This document shows, piece by piece, positions 28,423-38,549 of a stretch of 64,000 bases of DNA; position 1 is the first letter of the stretch, and each line of letters begins with the position of its first letter. This stretch comes from Thermosinus carboxydivorans Nor1. GTDB taxonomy: Bacteria; Bacillota; Negativicutes; Sporomusales; Thermosinaceae. The stretch is from assembly GCF_000169155.1 (NCBI RefSeq), contig NZ_AAWL01000004.1, forward strand, positions 62,001 through 126,000, given 5' to 3'. Below the pieces are notes generated by a model. That model did not search any database. It saw nothing but the letters and a program-made list of their open reading frames with translations, and was not told the origin of the DNA. Made by a program: the position numbers and the translations under genes.

Positions 28423-29034
28423 CTATCTGGCAGTCCGGCCGTCTTTGCGCTGCTCACCCCGGACCACGACAGCATCAATTATGCCATATTCCTTTGCTTC
28501 TTCACTGGACATAAAATAGTCGCGCTCCGTGTCGTGCTGGATCCGTTCTAAAGGTTTTCCGGTATGGCGAGCGAGAATATCATTAAGGATTTCCCGCAAA
28601 CGCAGGATTTCCCGGGCCTGGATCTGAATGTCAGTGGCTTGGCCCTGCGCACCGCCCAGCGGTTGATGAATCATGACGCGCGCGTAAGGTAAGGCATAAC
28701 GCTTGCCGGGAGCGCCGGCCGCAAGCAATACCGCCGCCATGCTGGCCGCCGAGCCTAGGCAAATGGTGGACACGTCGGGTTTGATATACTGCATTGTGTC
28801 ATAGATGGCCAAACCGGCGGTAACCACTCCGCCCGGGCTATTAATATAGAGATGAATGTCTTTATCCGGATCTTCGGACTCTAAAAACAAAAGTTGGGCA
28901 ATAACCAGATTAGCCACATGGTCGTCAATAGGCCCGCCAATGAAGACAATGCGGTCTTTTAACAGGCGGGAATAGATGTCGTAAGCCCGTTCCCCACGGT
29001 TAGACTGCTCAACAACGATCGGCACAAATGTCAT
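28423..29034 (-). CDS. clpP: ClpP serine protease subunit
   Basis: About 203 residues from [17 protein letters not shown]; the ATG at 29034 has GAGGTGG at the right distance and is preferred to one three codons upstream. The catalytic serine lies in [16 protein letters not shown] and the histidine in [11 protein letters not shown]; the catalytic aspartate follows near residue 170. It forms the tetradecameric chamber of ClpXP. Confidence 0.97.
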   Translation of the reverse strand: MTFVPIVVEQSNRGERAYDIYSRLLKDRIVFIGGPIDDHVANLVIAQLLFLESEDPDKDIHLYINSPGGVVTAGLAIYDTMQYIKPDVSTICLGSAASMAAVLLAAGAPGKRYALPYARVMIHQPLGGAQGQATDIQIQAREILRLREILNDILARHTGKPLERIQHDTERDYFMSSEEAKEYGIIDAVVVRGEQRKDGRTAR

Positions 29035-29062
29035 AAAAACCACCTCGAAATCAAATTGGGTC

Positions 29063-30352
29063 TTATTCGGCTACGGCGCTGTCGATGATCAACTTGGCCG
29101 CTTTCTTGCGTTTCACCGTTTCATAAAGTGCACCTACGCGTCCCTGTTCACGGATGATTTTCGCCACCTCTTCGACCGACGCGCCATAGCTTCGCGCCAT
29201 CGCAACAACTTCGGCCTGCACATCTTCGTCACTGACTTCGATCCCTTCGGCTTTGGCAATTGCCTCCAACACCAGGTCGGTTTTAACGCTATATGCAGCC
29301 GCTTCGCGATAATTCTGCCGCAGGCCGGCCAGATCCATCTTGGTGGCCTTGAGGTAATCGTCAAGTTTCATGCCGCGGTTCTGGAGATTAATATCCAAAT
29401 CGCTGACCATATCGTCAATGCGCTGCTCGATCATAACTTCCGGAATATCTACTGTAGCATTGTCCACGGCCAGTTTGATGGCTTGGTTGCGGAATTCCCG
29501 CTCAGCCCGCTCGGCTGCGGCCTCTTTTAGTTTATTCTCGATGTCGGCCTTTAATTCCTCCAACGTGTCAAACTCGCTGACATCCTTGGCAAAGTCGTCA
29601 TCCAACTCAGGTAGTTCCTTACGCTTGATATCGTGGATTTTAACCTTGAAGGTAGACGCTTTGCCGGCTAATTCGGGCACGAAATAATTTTCGGGGAAAA
29701 CAACGTTGACCTCGCGCTCTTCGCCGGCTTTAGCGCCGAGCAGTTGCTCTTCGAAGCCGGGAATAAAGCTGCCGGAGCCAACCTCCAGCGGATAACCCTT
29801 GGCATCGCCGCCTTTAAACGGTTTGCCGTCAATAAAGCCTTCAAAATCAATAATCGCGAAATCGCCTTTTTGCAAAGCGGCGTCCTCTACCACCACCATC
29901 TTGGCATGACGGTTGCGCAGATTTTCCAATTGTTTATGCACGTCTTCGACCGTCACTTCCGCCGCCGGTTTCGCAACCTTTAACCCCTTGTATTCGCCAA
30001 GCGTTACCTCTGGTTTCGTAACTACCGTCGCCTTGAACCGGAGGGGTTTACCTTCTTCAAAAGTAAGGATTTCAATCTCCGGCCGGGTTACAGGCTCGGC
30101 CTTTTGTTCGTCCAGGGCTTGCCAGTAGGCCTTGTTAGCTAGCAGGTCAAAAGCCTCGTCTTTCAATACTTCTTTGCCCACGTGCAATTCCAAAATCTTA
30201 CGCGGCGCCTTGCCTTTGCGGAAACCAGGGATGTTCACCCGGGCAGCCAGTTTTTGATAAGCTTTTTGGAAGGCTTTGGCAACCTCTTCCTGGGGTACTT
30301 CCATTTCCAAAACTAATTTATGATTGTCTATTCTCTCCGCTGTTACCTTCAT
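29063..30352 (-). CDS. tig: Trigger factor (ribosome-associated chaperone and prolyl isomerase)
   Basis: 429 residues. The N-terminal ribosome-binding domain contains the signature [14 protein letters not shown] (~40-53). The FKBP-type isomerase domain spans about 160-245 ([18 protein letters not shown]). The C-terminal helical arms contain long Glu/Lys-rich helices. It binds nascent chains at the exit tunnel. The ATG follows a GGAGGATT site. It heads the tig-clpP-clpX cluster. Confidence 0.97.
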   Translation of the reverse strand: MKVTAERIDNHKLVLEMEVPQEEVAKAFQKAYQKLAARVNIPGFRKGKAPRKILELHVGKEVLKDEAFDLLANKAYWQALDEQKAEPVTRPEIEILTFEEGKPLRFKATVVTKPEVTLGEYKGLKVAKPAAEVTVEDVHKQLENLRNRHAKMVVVEDAALQKGDFAIIDFEGFIDGKPFKGGDAKGYPLEVGSGSFIPGFEEQLLGAKAGEEREVNVVFPENYFVPELAGKASTFKVKIHDIKRKELPELDDDFAKDVSEFDTLEELKADIENKLKEAAAERAEREFRNQAIKLAVDNATVDIPEVMIEQRIDDMVSDLDINLQNRGMKLDDYLKATKMDLAGLRQNYREAAAYSVKTDLVLEAIAKAEGIEVSDEDVQAEVVAMARSYGASVEEVAKIIREQGRVGALYETVKRKKAAKLIIDSAVAE

Positions 30353-30496
30353 TTATGTAATCCTCCTCATTTTTAAAAATGCGGCATTTGCTGGTTTTTC
30401 ATTGTTAGTATTGCCGAATTTGGCATAATAGAGTCAATTCAGCTATGCCATGCATAATATGATACCATAATTGCCAAACAAACACAAGCAACACGG

Positions 30497-30529
30497 AAAA
30501 ATCCCGGCATTTTTATTGCCGGGATTTTT
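30497..30529 (-). terminator. Terminator of the tRNA-Gly gene
   Basis: ATCCCGGCA and TGCCGGGAT (30501-30509, 30517-30525) form a 9-bp stem flanked by A and T runs, so it works in both directions. It begins right after the tRNA CCA end. Confidence 0.85.
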
Positions 30530-30530
30530 G

Positions 30531-30605
30531 TGGAGCGGAAAACGAGATTCGAACTCGCGACCCTCGCCTTGGCAAGGCGATGCTCTACCACTGAGCTACT
30601 TCCGC
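30531..30605 (-). tRNA. tRNA-Gly (GCC)
   Basis: 75 bases with encoded CCA. The acceptor stem GCGGAAG pairs with the 3' side ending TTCCGC. The D arm has GCTCAGTGGTAGAGC, the anticodon loop TTGCCAA gives GCC, and the T loop is GTTCGAATC. Confidence 0.96.
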
Positions 30606-30633
30606 ATGGGTGATTATCCAGATGACATAATTA

Positions 30634-30662
30634 AGTATAGTATTGATTATGCTATTTGTCAA
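30634..30662 (-). promoter_or_regulatory. Sigma-A-type promoter of tRNA-Gly
   Basis: Minus-strand TTGACA (30657-30662), 17-base spacer, TATACT (30634-30639). Start of transcription would lie some 20 bases before the tRNA. Confidence 0.85.
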
Positions 30663-30677
30663 CAAAAAAATATATTT

Positions 30678-31090
30678 TTGTGATCGTTCTATGATATTGT
30701 CACCTTAAAAGTGATCTGAGAAAATGTCACGCCTCTTAAAAATAATGAGAATACACATGCCGCCAAACCAAAAGAAAAGACGGGGGCTACGACTCCGCGC
30801 AAACCTGCGCCCAATCACCCTGGCGTAAACAACTAATCAAGCCTAAAACCAATTGTTCCACCGAAAATATACAATTAAACACCGGATCGAATTCCTTGGC
30901 ATCCGGCCCCTGACCAACCCGTATCTGCAAATGAGTCCCCACCTGTCAAGGCGGGCAAAGCCCATGTCCTTGACAGGCGGGGCGCTGCAGATATAATTCC
31001 AAACTCTGACCGGAGCCAATTGCTTAGATAACCACCACAGTGACATAATCATAGACCGTTTTTAGGTGACAAAATCATTGACGCTTGACA
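30678..31090. mobile_element. IS21-like element relic (ends without transposase)
   Basis: Both ends carry tandem copies of a repeat in inverted orientation. On the right, GTGACATAATCATAGACC and then GTGACAAAATCATTGACG occur about 27 bases apart (31040-31083). On the left, minus strand, GTGACATTTTCTCAGATC and GTGACAATATCATAGAAC occur at the same spacing (30682-30729). Multiple terminal repeats of this kind are typical of IS21-family elements. The ~310 bases inside hold no transposase; a 69-codon frame at 30843-31052 has no recognisable domain. It is probably a decayed or MITE-like derivative. No target duplication was identified. Confidence 0.6.
30937..30982. repeat. Long hairpin inside the IS relic
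   Basis: CCTGTCAAGG (30942-30951) and CCTTGACAGG (30968-30977) are perfect inverted arms, extended outwards by CCCC/GGGG (30937-30940, 30979-30982) after one mismatch. Inside is a second small stem, GGGC AAA GCCC (30953-30963). Confidence 0.75.
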
Positions 31091-31107
31091 CGACTTTTTT
31101 CGGAAAA

Positions 31108-31905
31108 TTAATGCCGGGTACGGGGCAGCAGCCACCCGGCCCGCCCGAATATTGCAAACAGGGCCGGCTGATGCCCTTCGCTTCGGGCTGCCAGGTCAAG
31201 CTCCCAGGTAGTCAGGTAAAATAGCGGGTAGCTGATGATGTCCGGCAGTCCTTCCCGCATATCAAACACTTTAAGATAGTGCGAACAGGACTCGCAAAGC
31301 TCCAGCCGCCAACCGGGCAGCTCGTCAGCGCTCAGAAACACGGCGCCGCGCTCCTGGCTGTGCCCGCACAGGCCACAGGCCGTCCGCAGGTACTGCCAGA
31401 CAGCGTGGCAGTGCGAGCAGACCAGCGTCTTTTTACCCGACTGGTCGATAAACCCCAGGGCGGCGCCGGCGCCGCACACCGGGCAGTATGGCTCCAGCCA
31501 GCCGGCGGTGTCCTCGTCCGGTAATACAACGCTTTCAAGAAACGACGCCACCGCCGCGTGGACTTCGGCCTGGACAAAGCCCTGCGCGTCCGGGGTGACG
31601 GTAAGGTCGGCCCAAGCCGGAACCCGTTCCCCCCAGTAGTCAGGACTGTATTCTATGGCCATTGCCCGGGCAAAGGCGCCGGTAAGGGCGGCGTAGTCCG
31701 CCGGTGCAATACCGACCGGCACGTCCGCCAGAAACGGTACGCCCCGGGCAAGCCGCCCCTTAAAGCCGGCCGCCTCAAGTGCAGACACGTCCAGCACGGC
31801 CGGCAGCATATCCAGTACTTTGTCGCGAGCCGCAAGGTATCTTTCCCAAAAAGGGATATTCTCTTTTAAGAACGGGTATTTCCCGGCAAGCTCACTAAGT
31901 CCCAT
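31108..31905 (-). CDS. fdhE: FdhE-like formate dehydrogenase accessory protein
   Basis: 265 residues. The C-terminal half carries zinc/iron-binding CxxC motifs: YCPVCGAGAALGF (~138), VCSHCHAVW (~158), CGLCGHS (~172) and LCESCSHYLKVFDMRE (~203). This is the FdhE pattern; FdhE is needed for activity of exported formate dehydrogenases. It is the last gene of the formate dehydrogenase operon, 16 bases after the cytochrome b gene, as expected. Confidence 0.88.
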   Translation of the reverse strand: MGLSELAGKYPFLKENIPFWERYLAARDKVLDMLPAVLDVSALEAAGFKGRLARGVPFLADVPVGIAPADYAALTGAFARAMAIEYSPDYWGERVPAWADLTVTPDAQGFVQAEVHAAVASFLESVVLPDEDTAGWLEPYCPVCGAGAALGFIDQSGKKTLVCSHCHAVWQYLRTACGLCGHSQERGAVFLSADELPGWRLELCESCSHYLKVFDMREGLPDIISYPLFYLTTWELDLAARSEGHQPALFAIFGRAGWLLPRTRH

Positions 31906-31921
31906 ACCGACCTCCGCCAGT

Positions 31922-32578
31922 TTAATTGCCTTTATTGGCAGTCATTTCTTTGTACCATTTCAAGTTGTGGCTCCGGGCGAATTCTTCTTCGATATAGCCA
32001 TCGCCCAGCATGGTCTTAAGCTCCCGGCGCGAAGACGGGTTGACTGCCGCCAAGTAAAAGTGGACAATAACCGCGCATCCCAGGAATACGCCGGAAAAGG
32101 CATGCGCTAGATAAGCCAGCCGCACCACAAGCGGCGGAAAGGCGGTATAAAAGACCATAACCAGCCCGGTCGCCGCCAGGACGCAGGAGAAGGCGATTAC
32201 CAGCCAGCCTAGAAGCTTTTGCCCGGCGTTGTATTTGCCCTGGGGCGGAACCTGGCCCTTGATAAGCGGCGCAAGATAACCGCCTGCCACTTTCAGCCAT
32301 TTTTTGTCATCGTCGTCAAATGTGCTGATGGTTCTGATGAACTTTTTAAACAGGTCCCAGTACAGCACTATATAGATAAGCGGTACGGTAAAGTAGGCAA
32401 ACCCCAGGTACTTGTGCACCACTGCGGCGTTTTTCAGCCCACCGAACAGCCCGGCCAAAAACTGTAAATTCTTGTTAAAGACGGCCAGACCGCTAAACAG
32501 GAGGGCCAGGAACATGACCAAGTGCACCCAGTGAAAAATACGGGTCGGGCGCTGGTGTTTCAAGAGATAGCCTTGCAT
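31922..32578 (-). CDS. fdnI: Formate dehydrogenase gamma subunit (cytochrome b556)
   Basis: About 218 residues from the ATG at 32578, which has AAAGGAGG upstream within the preceding stop region; the frame extends 20 codons further without a site. Four membrane segments are visible. Histidines in TRIFHWVHLVMF (first segment), AAVVHKYLGFAYF, LAHAFSGVFLGCAVIVHFYL are placed to bind two b-type hemes. It anchors the complex and passes electrons to menaquinone. The upstream stop and its start are separated by only four bases. Confidence 0.92.
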   Translation of the reverse strand: MQGYLLKHQRPTRIFHWVHLVMFLALLFSGLAVFNKNLQFLAGLFGGLKNAAVVHKYLGFAYFTVPLIYIVLYWDLFKKFIRTISTFDDDDKKWLKVAGGYLAPLIKGQVPPQGKYNAGQKLLGWLVIAFSCVLAATGLVMVFYTAFPPLVVRLAYLAHAFSGVFLGCAVIVHFYLAAVNPSSRRELKTMLGDGYIEEEFARSHNLKWYKEMTANKGN

Positions 32579-32582
32579 CCCT

Positions 32583-33401
32583 CTAAGCCTCCTTTCCTTT
32601 GCTGCCGGCGTCAGTGTGCTGCTTGTCTTCCTGGCCACTGCCCTGCAACAAGCGGTGGACGGCGGTCATACCCACCGCGCCGCCGAGCATCAGGAGACCG
32701 AGCGGACCGAATATGTCCTTCCACACCGTGACCTCCACCGGCACCGTCGGGCTGGGCGGCAACCCATAGTTGGCCGGCGGGTATTTAAGGACAGCAATAA
32801 TGCCCAGGCCGCCCAGGAAGCCCTCGCCGTACAGGTTGGCGTCCTTGTAGCCGCGCGCCTTTAGCCATTGCACCCTTCTTTGCGCTTTGGCCACCAACTG
32901 GTCACGGTCGCCAAACTCCAGCGCCCCGGCCGGACAAGTCTTGACGCAGGCCGGAACGTTGGTTTTATCGCCATCCTGGCCGTTCTCGGTGCGGCTGCGG
33001 CACATGTCGCACTTGTTGACATGTTTGCCGACAGCCGGAATGTTGAACGGACAGGCGTTATGACAGTAACCGCAGGCGATGCATTTTTCCCGGTCAACGG
33101 CCACTATGCCGGTTTTGGTCTTAAACAGCGCGCCGCTCGGGCAGACCTTGACGCAGGCCGCCTCACCGCAGTGAAAACACTGGTATTTCAGGAAGTTGAG
33201 GCTGGGGATGGTGTCTTGTTCAAAATGCTCATAGTAGCGCATGACCATCCGGGTATCTTTATCCAGGTCCGGCGGATTCTGGTAGGAACCGGCAAACCGA
33301 GTGGCGAGAGTCTTTTCCTCATTCCATTGCTTGCAGGCCACCTGACAGCCGTGGCAGCCGACGCATTTGGAGCTGTCGTAGCAATAGGCCAGTCTTGCCA
33401 T
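32583..33401 (-). CDS. fdnH: Formate dehydrogenase beta subunit (four 4Fe-4S)
   Basis: 272 residues with four cysteine clusters: CVGCHGCQVACKQW (~14), CFHCGEAACVKVCPSGAL (~78), CIACGYCHNACPFNIP (~111) and the split CDMCRS...ACVKTCPAGAL (~140). A C-terminal membrane helix (IFGPLGLLMLGGAVGM) anchors the subunit. It wires electrons from the alpha subunit to the cytochrome. One base separates it from the alpha subunit stop. Confidence 0.95.
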   Translation of the reverse strand: MARLAYCYDSSKCVGCHGCQVACKQWNEEKTLATRFAGSYQNPPDLDKDTRMVMRYYEHFEQDTIPSLNFLKYQCFHCGEAACVKVCPSGALFKTKTGIVAVDREKCIACGYCHNACPFNIPAVGKHVNKCDMCRSRTENGQDGDKTNVPACVKTCPAGALEFGDRDQLVAKAQRRVQWLKARGYKDANLYGEGFLGGLGIIAVLKYPPANYGLPPSPTVPVEVTVWKDIFGPLGLLMLGGAVGMTAVHRLLQGSGQEDKQHTDAGSKGKEA

Positions 33402-33402
33402 C

Positions 33403-36393
33403 CTACACCCTCCTTATGTTGACCATGAAGGCCTTATATTCAGGTATCCGGGTGTTGGGGTCGCCGGCCTGGGGAGTGATGATGTTGGCGACAAATGCTT
33501 CCTTAGTTTCGCTCATCGGGTCGGCCCCGGTAAATCCCCAGTGCCAAGGCAGGCCGACAACATGCACTTTTTTGCCGTCGACCACAAAAGGCTGAATACG
33601 CGGCGTGACAAAGGCCTTGGCCCGGACTTTGCCACGGATGGAGGCGACTTCGACCCAGTCGCCGCTGGTGATACCTTTGGCTTTGGCCAGTTCCGGGTCA
33701 ATCTCGACAAACATCTCCGGCACGGCTTCCACGGTAGTCGGTATCTTACGGGTAATATTGCCGGTCTGGTAGTGCTCGGCCACGCGGTAAGTGGTGCAGA
33801 TGTACGGGAAATCAGAATTACCGAGCGCAGCATATTTATCCAGGTCGGTCTTGTAGGTAACGGCCAGCGGGTTGCACTGCACCGGGCCCATTATGTTTTT
33901 GACCGGCGACTCCAGTGGTTCGTAGTGTTCCGGGAAGGGACCGTCCCTGACTATACCGCCGGGTACGAATAGACGGCCGAGCCCGCCGGCAATCATGATA
34001 AACGGCTGAGTGCCACCGGGCGCATCTGGCGCAGTGGTGGCGATAAAGTCGGGTACATCGAGCCCGGTCCATTTCTTGGCGGCAGCGTCCCACCTGATAA
34101 TATATTTTTTATCGCTCCAGGGGTTGCCGGCATAGTCACAGGAGGCCCGGTTGTAAAGGATGCGCCGGTTGAGCGGCCAGGCCCAGCCCCATTCAGAGTT
34201 GAGGCCGATGCCCTCTTTTTCCCGCTTGCGGCGTTTGGCAAGATTGCCGGCCGGCGGGAACATGCCGGAGTAGATCCAGCAGCCGCTGGTGGTAGAACCG
34301 TCATCCTTGAGGGCGCCGAAACCGGCAAGCTGCACTCTGGTAGCCACTTCATAGCCGTTGATCTCTTTGAATACTTCGTCGGCGCTGTGGTGCTCGCCGC
34401 CATAGTTCCAGGTCAGGTTGACAATCGGGTCAGGGAATACCGCCTTGGGGTCGGCAGCATAAAGTTTTTTGAGCTCCTGAACCAGAAGGTGCAAAATAAC
34501 CGAGTCTTCCTTGCAATCGCCGATCGGCTCGACCGCCTTGTAACGCATCTGCAGCCAGCGGCTGGTATTGGTCGCCGAGCCGTCTTTTTCCACCATGGAT
34601 GCCGCCGGTAGGAGGAATACTTCGGTCTTGACCGTCTTGGGGTCAACGCCGGGACGTTTCCAGAACCGGGCGGTCTCAGACTCAAACAGGTCGACAACCA
34701 GCAGCCATTCCAGCTTTTCCAGGCCACGCGCCGTCTTTTCGTAAGCCGGGCCGGAGACCAGCGGGTTCATTCCCCAGATCATGAGGCCCTTCAGCCGGCC
34801 TTCGTACATGTCAGTGACCATGTCCATGAACGAGTGCGGCCGCGACCACTTGGGCAACCAGTCATAGCAGAAATCGTTGTCTTTTTGAGCTTTATCACCC
34901 CACCAGGCCTTGAGCAGGCTGACAATGAACTTGGGAGTGTTGGCCCAGTAGCTGTCCTTTATGGTGGTTTTTTCCAGGTAAGTCTTCAGGTCGGGGTGCA
35001 GGCCGGCGTTGGGCGCAGCCAGGTACCCCGGCAGAGAGTGGTACAACAGGCCCATGTCGGTCGACCCCTGGACGTTTGCCTCGCCGCGCATGGCATTGAT
35101 GCCGCCGCCCGGCAGGCCCATGTTGCCCAGAAGGAGCTGCAGTACGGCGAAGGCCCGGATGTTCTGCACACCGACAGTGTGCTGGGTCAGGCCCATGGCG
35201 TAAAGGAGACAACCGGACTTGTCCGGCGCACCGGTGGCGGCATAAGTCTCGGCAATCTTAAGGAACAGCTCTTTTTTCATCCCGGTGACTTTTTCCACCA
35301 TTTCCGGCGTGTAGCGGGCATAAAACCGGCGCATGTGCTGGAAAACAGAGTCCGGGTGCTCAAGCGTCGGATCGGTGAGGGGCTTGCCGTCCGGGCCGGT
35401 CTGGTATTGCCAGGTATCGTAGTTGTACATTTTTTTGACCGGGTCCCAGCCGGTAAAATACCCGTCCTTAAAGCCAAATTCCGGCTTCAGGAGGTAACTG
35501 GCGTTGGTGTAGCCTTTGACATAAGGCTCAAAGTATTTTTTGTTTACAAGGACATAGTTTACCAGGCCGTTGAAAAAGACGATGTCCGTCCCCGGCCGGA
35601 TGGGGGCATAGATATCAGACAATACCGATGTCCGAGTGTAGCGCGGGTCAACCGAGATGACCTTGGCGCCCCGTTCGCGCGCCCGGTTGATGAAACGGGC
35701 CACACCGGGGTGGTTCTCCGCCGGGTTGCCGCCGCAGATCATTATAACGTCCGAATTGGCAACATCGACCAATGAATTGGTCATGGCGCCACGTCCGAAA
35801 GATGGGGCCAGACTGGCCACCGTTGAGGAGTGTCAGATACGCGCCTGGTGTTCCAGGCTGACAATCCCGAGCGCACGGGCAAATTTAGACAAAAGATAGC
35901 ATTCATCAGTGTCGTGGGATGCACCGCCCAGCTGGCCGAGAGCCTCGGCCCGGTTGACAGTGACGCTGCCTTCTCTGGTCTTAAAGCTCTCGTCCCGGGT
36001 CTTTTTGATGCGCCGGGCGATTTCGGGGATAGCCCAGCTCCATTCTTTTTCCTCCCACTTGTCGGAGCCAGGAGCCCGGTAGAGGACTTTTTTGAGGCGG
36101 CGCGGGCTTATGTACACTTCATAGGCCGACGCCCCCTTGGCGCACAGCCCGCCTTCGTTGTTGGGGTTGTCCGGGTCGCCCTCCACGTTGACGACTTTGC
36201 CGTCCCTGGCATATACCAGAAGGCCGCAGCCCACCCCACAGAAAATACAGACCGAGGGGCTGACTTTGGTGTCCTTAAGGCGGTACGGCGCCGGCGCAGC
36301 TATCGCCGGCACGGCCGGGTTGCCCTGCCAGACAGTCGCCGCCGCCCCTGCCGCCAGCAGTTTAAGGAATGTCCTCCTGCCAATTGTTGCCAT
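33403..36393 (-). CDS. fdnG: Formate dehydrogenase alpha subunit, selenoprotein, Tat-exported
   Basis: 996 residues when the in-frame TGA at 35833-35835 is read as selenocysteine (residue 187). The flanking sequence EHQARI-U-HSSTVASLAPSFGRGAMTN is that of FdnG-type enzymes, in which Sec binds Mo or W. Just 3' of the TGA, CGGTGGCCAGTCTGGCC can form a hairpin with a GU-containing loop, as in the E. coli fdhF SECIS. The N-terminus has a twin-arginine signal (GRRTFLKLLAAGAAATVW). The 4Fe-4S ligands are Cys49, Cys52, Cys56 and Cys84. Two bis-MGD domains follow. The enzyme oxidises formate on the outer face of the membrane. Read without recoding, the gene would look split in two. Confidence 0.95.
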
Positions 36394-36413
36394 CTTTTTC
36401 CTCCTCTCTGTCT

Positions 36414-38276
36414 TTACAGGAATTTATCTATACCAAGCCTGGCCAGTGTTTCCGGCCGGGGCCGGCCTACCTCGTCCCAGCCGCGAACCCGGTAGTATTC
36501 CCTGAGCATAGCGTCAAGCGGCGGCAGGGCACCGGCCGCTCCACCGTCCGGGCGCGGCTGCCGGAGGATGCGCTCTGGCAGGACGTCATCACGGCGGGAT
36601 ACGCCGCATTTGACGTTGTACAACCGTTTCAGGTTGAAAATACGCTCCCCGGTGGTCAACAGCTCAGCCACTGTACAGTCCCAGCCGGTAAGGTGGTTAA
36701 GCCAGCCGGTAACAGTGGTCAGGTCAATGCCGCCATAGAACAGGAATTTGCAGAGTTTCAGCGAGTCCATCAGGCACATGGTGTCCTGCAGACGCGCCTG
36801 GATGAGGCCCTGGTCGTCAGTGCGGAAGCGGTCCAGCACTTCATTGATGCCGGCTTCCGGCAGTACAGCCGCCTTTTCGAAAAAGTAGCTGGCGCCCTGC
36901 AGGTGGCAGGCACCCCGGTTCGATGTGGCATATCCCAGGGCCAGGCTGTAAAAAGCGCGGGGATCATGGGCCGGCAGCTCCAGGCCCTTGACGTGCATGG
37001 CAAACTCCCCGGCCCGGCCGCCGATTAGTTCTGCGGCCCGCCGCACGCCACTGCCGAGCAGGCGCCCGATGCCTTCCTGGCTGGCAATAGCCTGGATAAG
37101 CCCGACCACCGCCCGGCCGTCCCCCCATACCGGCGCCGGACAGCCGCCCAGATCCCGGTCGGTCAGAATGCCGTGCTCATACAGTTCCATGGCAAAGGCG
37201 ATAACCGCCCCGGTGGAAATAGTGTCCAGGCCGTAGCGGTTGCACAGCTCGTTGGCCATGGCAATGGCCGCCAGATCGCTGACCAGGCAGGCGCCGCCAA
37301 ACATGCCCACCGTCTCATACTCCGGCCCGGCGCCTTCCACCCGGCCGTAGGGGCTGCGCTCCACCCGCACCTGGCGGCCACAGCCAATGGGACAGGAAGC
37401 GCAGTGGTAGCGTCCGGTGACAATAGTCTCGGCCATAGCCTGTCCGGATATCTTTTCCACGCCGTCCCAGGTACCCTGCGTCCAGTTTTTAAGGGGCAGG
37501 TCACCGATGCGCTCGGCGCCGATGATGCCGCCGGCCGTGCCGTACTCCTGCATGAGGCGCGTCCTCTCCCGGACACGGGGGACAGCGGCATCAATAGCCG
37601 CTGCCAAAGCAGCCGGGTCTGCCACTGGGACTTGGCGGCTGCCGCCGGCTACTACGGCCTTAAGGCGCTTGGCGCCCATGACCGCTCCCAGGCCACCCCG
37701 GCCGGACGAGCGCCCGTTTTTACCTTCATGGATGATCGTCGCCAGCGGCACCAGCCGTTCGCCGGCCGGTCCGATACAGGCCGCGGCCACGTCCGGTCCC
37801 CAGCGCTTCTTCAGCTGCCGGTCAGTCGCATAGGTATCAAGACCCCACAGACTGTCCGCCGGCAGCAGCCTGACCTCCCCGTCCTGTACGACCAGGTATA
37901 CCGGCTGCGACGCTATACCGCGGACGACGATACCGTCAAATCCGGCCGCTTTCAGACAAGCACCCCACCTGCCGCCGGCGTCGGCTTCGCCATAGATGCC
38001 AGTGAGCGGCGACTTGGCCACCACCTGATGACGTCCGGAGGCTGGGATGGCCGTCCCGGTCATGGGGCCGGTCATAAATATCAGCAAGTTGTCCGGCCCA
38101 AGCGGGTCAGCCGCCGGCGGCGTATTTTCCGCCAGCAGTCTGGCCCCCAGCCCGCTGCCGCCCAGCCACTGCCGGCGTTCGGCCGGGCTTATCGCAATAA
38201 AATCAATCCTGGCTGACGTCAGGTCGACGACAGCGATTTTTCCCATATATCCGCCCAAAAAGGTTGCTCCTCTCAT
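36414..38276 (-). CDS. aor: Tungsten-type aldehyde:ferredoxin oxidoreductase
   Basis: 620 residues. The AOR N-terminal domain begins MGKIAVVDLTSARI after a ten-residue lead; GPMTGTAIPASGRHQVVAKSPLTG and GRSSGRGGLGAVMGAKRLKAV bind the bis-pterin cofactor. The 4Fe-4S site is CASCPIGC (~residue 293) with the distal cysteine in LKLCKFLFYGG (~500). It oxidises aldehydes to acids or runs in reverse with ferredoxin. The ATG at 38276 immediately follows the MoaD-like stop; a TTG at 38258 behind AGAGGAG is another possible start. It heads straight into the formate dehydrogenase genes. Confidence 0.92.
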   Translation of the reverse strand: MRGATFLGGYMGKIAVVDLTSARIDFIAISPAERRQWLGGSGLGARLLAENTPPAADPLGPDNLLIFMTGPMTGTAIPASGRHQVVAKSPLTGIYGEADAGGRWGACLKAAGFDGIVVRGIASQPVYLVVQDGEVRLLPADSLWGLDTYATDRQLKKRWGPDVAAACIGPAGERLVPLATIIHEGKNGRSSGRGGLGAVMGAKRLKAVVAGGSRQVPVADPAALAAAIDAAVPRVRERTRLMQEYGTAGGIIGAERIGDLPLKNWTQGTWDGVEKISGQAMAETIVTGRYHCASCPIGCGRQVRVERSPYGRVEGAGPEYETVGMFGGACLVSDLAAIAMANELCNRYGLDTISTGAVIAFAMELYEHGILTDRDLGGCPAPVWGDGRAVVGLIQAIASQEGIGRLLGSGVRRAAELIGGRAGEFAMHVKGLELPAHDPRAFYSLALGYATSNRGACHLQGASYFFEKAAVLPEAGINEVLDRFRTDDQGLIQARLQDTMCLMDSLKLCKFLFYGGIDLTTVTGWLNHLTGWDCTVAELLTTGERIFNLKRLYNVKCGVSRRDDVLPERILRQPRPDGGAAGALPPLDAMLREYYRVRGWDEVGRPRPETLARLGIDKFL

Positions 38277-38549
38277 TTACCCGCCCATAATCGGTGGAAT
38301 AATCTCCAGTTCATCCTGGTCGTCCAGCCGGTCGTGGGGCCTGAGCAGGGACTTGCCGTTTTTTATCACCATAAACATATACGGTATGGGCGGCTTACCA
38401 CGCCGGACTTCCCGGAAGACCTCCGCTTGCGGGAAATCATGGGCCAGCCGCACGATGACCTCCTCGGCCGTCAACTGGCCGCCGGACCGGATGACCCACC
38501 TTTTGTGGCCAAGCACTTTGGCTAACGGGCCGGCAAACTGGATGTTCAT
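38277..38549 (-). CDS. MoaD/ThiS-like sulfur-carrier protein
   Basis: About 90 residues from the ATG at 38549 (MNIQFAGPLAKVLG). It has the ubiquitin-like fold and ends in the diagnostic Gly-Gly (IIPPIMGG). In MoaD this C-terminus is thiocarboxylated to supply sulfur to molybdopterin. Its place directly upstream of the tungsten-type oxidoreductase suggests a dedicated pterin-cofactor function. The frame extends 17 codons upstream without conservation. Confidence 0.85.
   Translation of the reverse strand: MNIQFAGPLAKVLGHKRWVIRSGGQLTAEEVIVRLAHDFPQAEVFREVRRGKPPIPYMFMVIKNGKSLLRPHDRLDDQDELEIIPPIMGG

Noticed and set aside
30843-31052. A 69-codon gene inside the IS relic
   Set aside because: It runs through the hairpin and has no domain or ribosome site.
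33403-36393. A frame-broken or split formate dehydrogenase
   Set aside because: The stop is a UGA at the exact selenocysteine position, with matching flanks and a hairpin after it.
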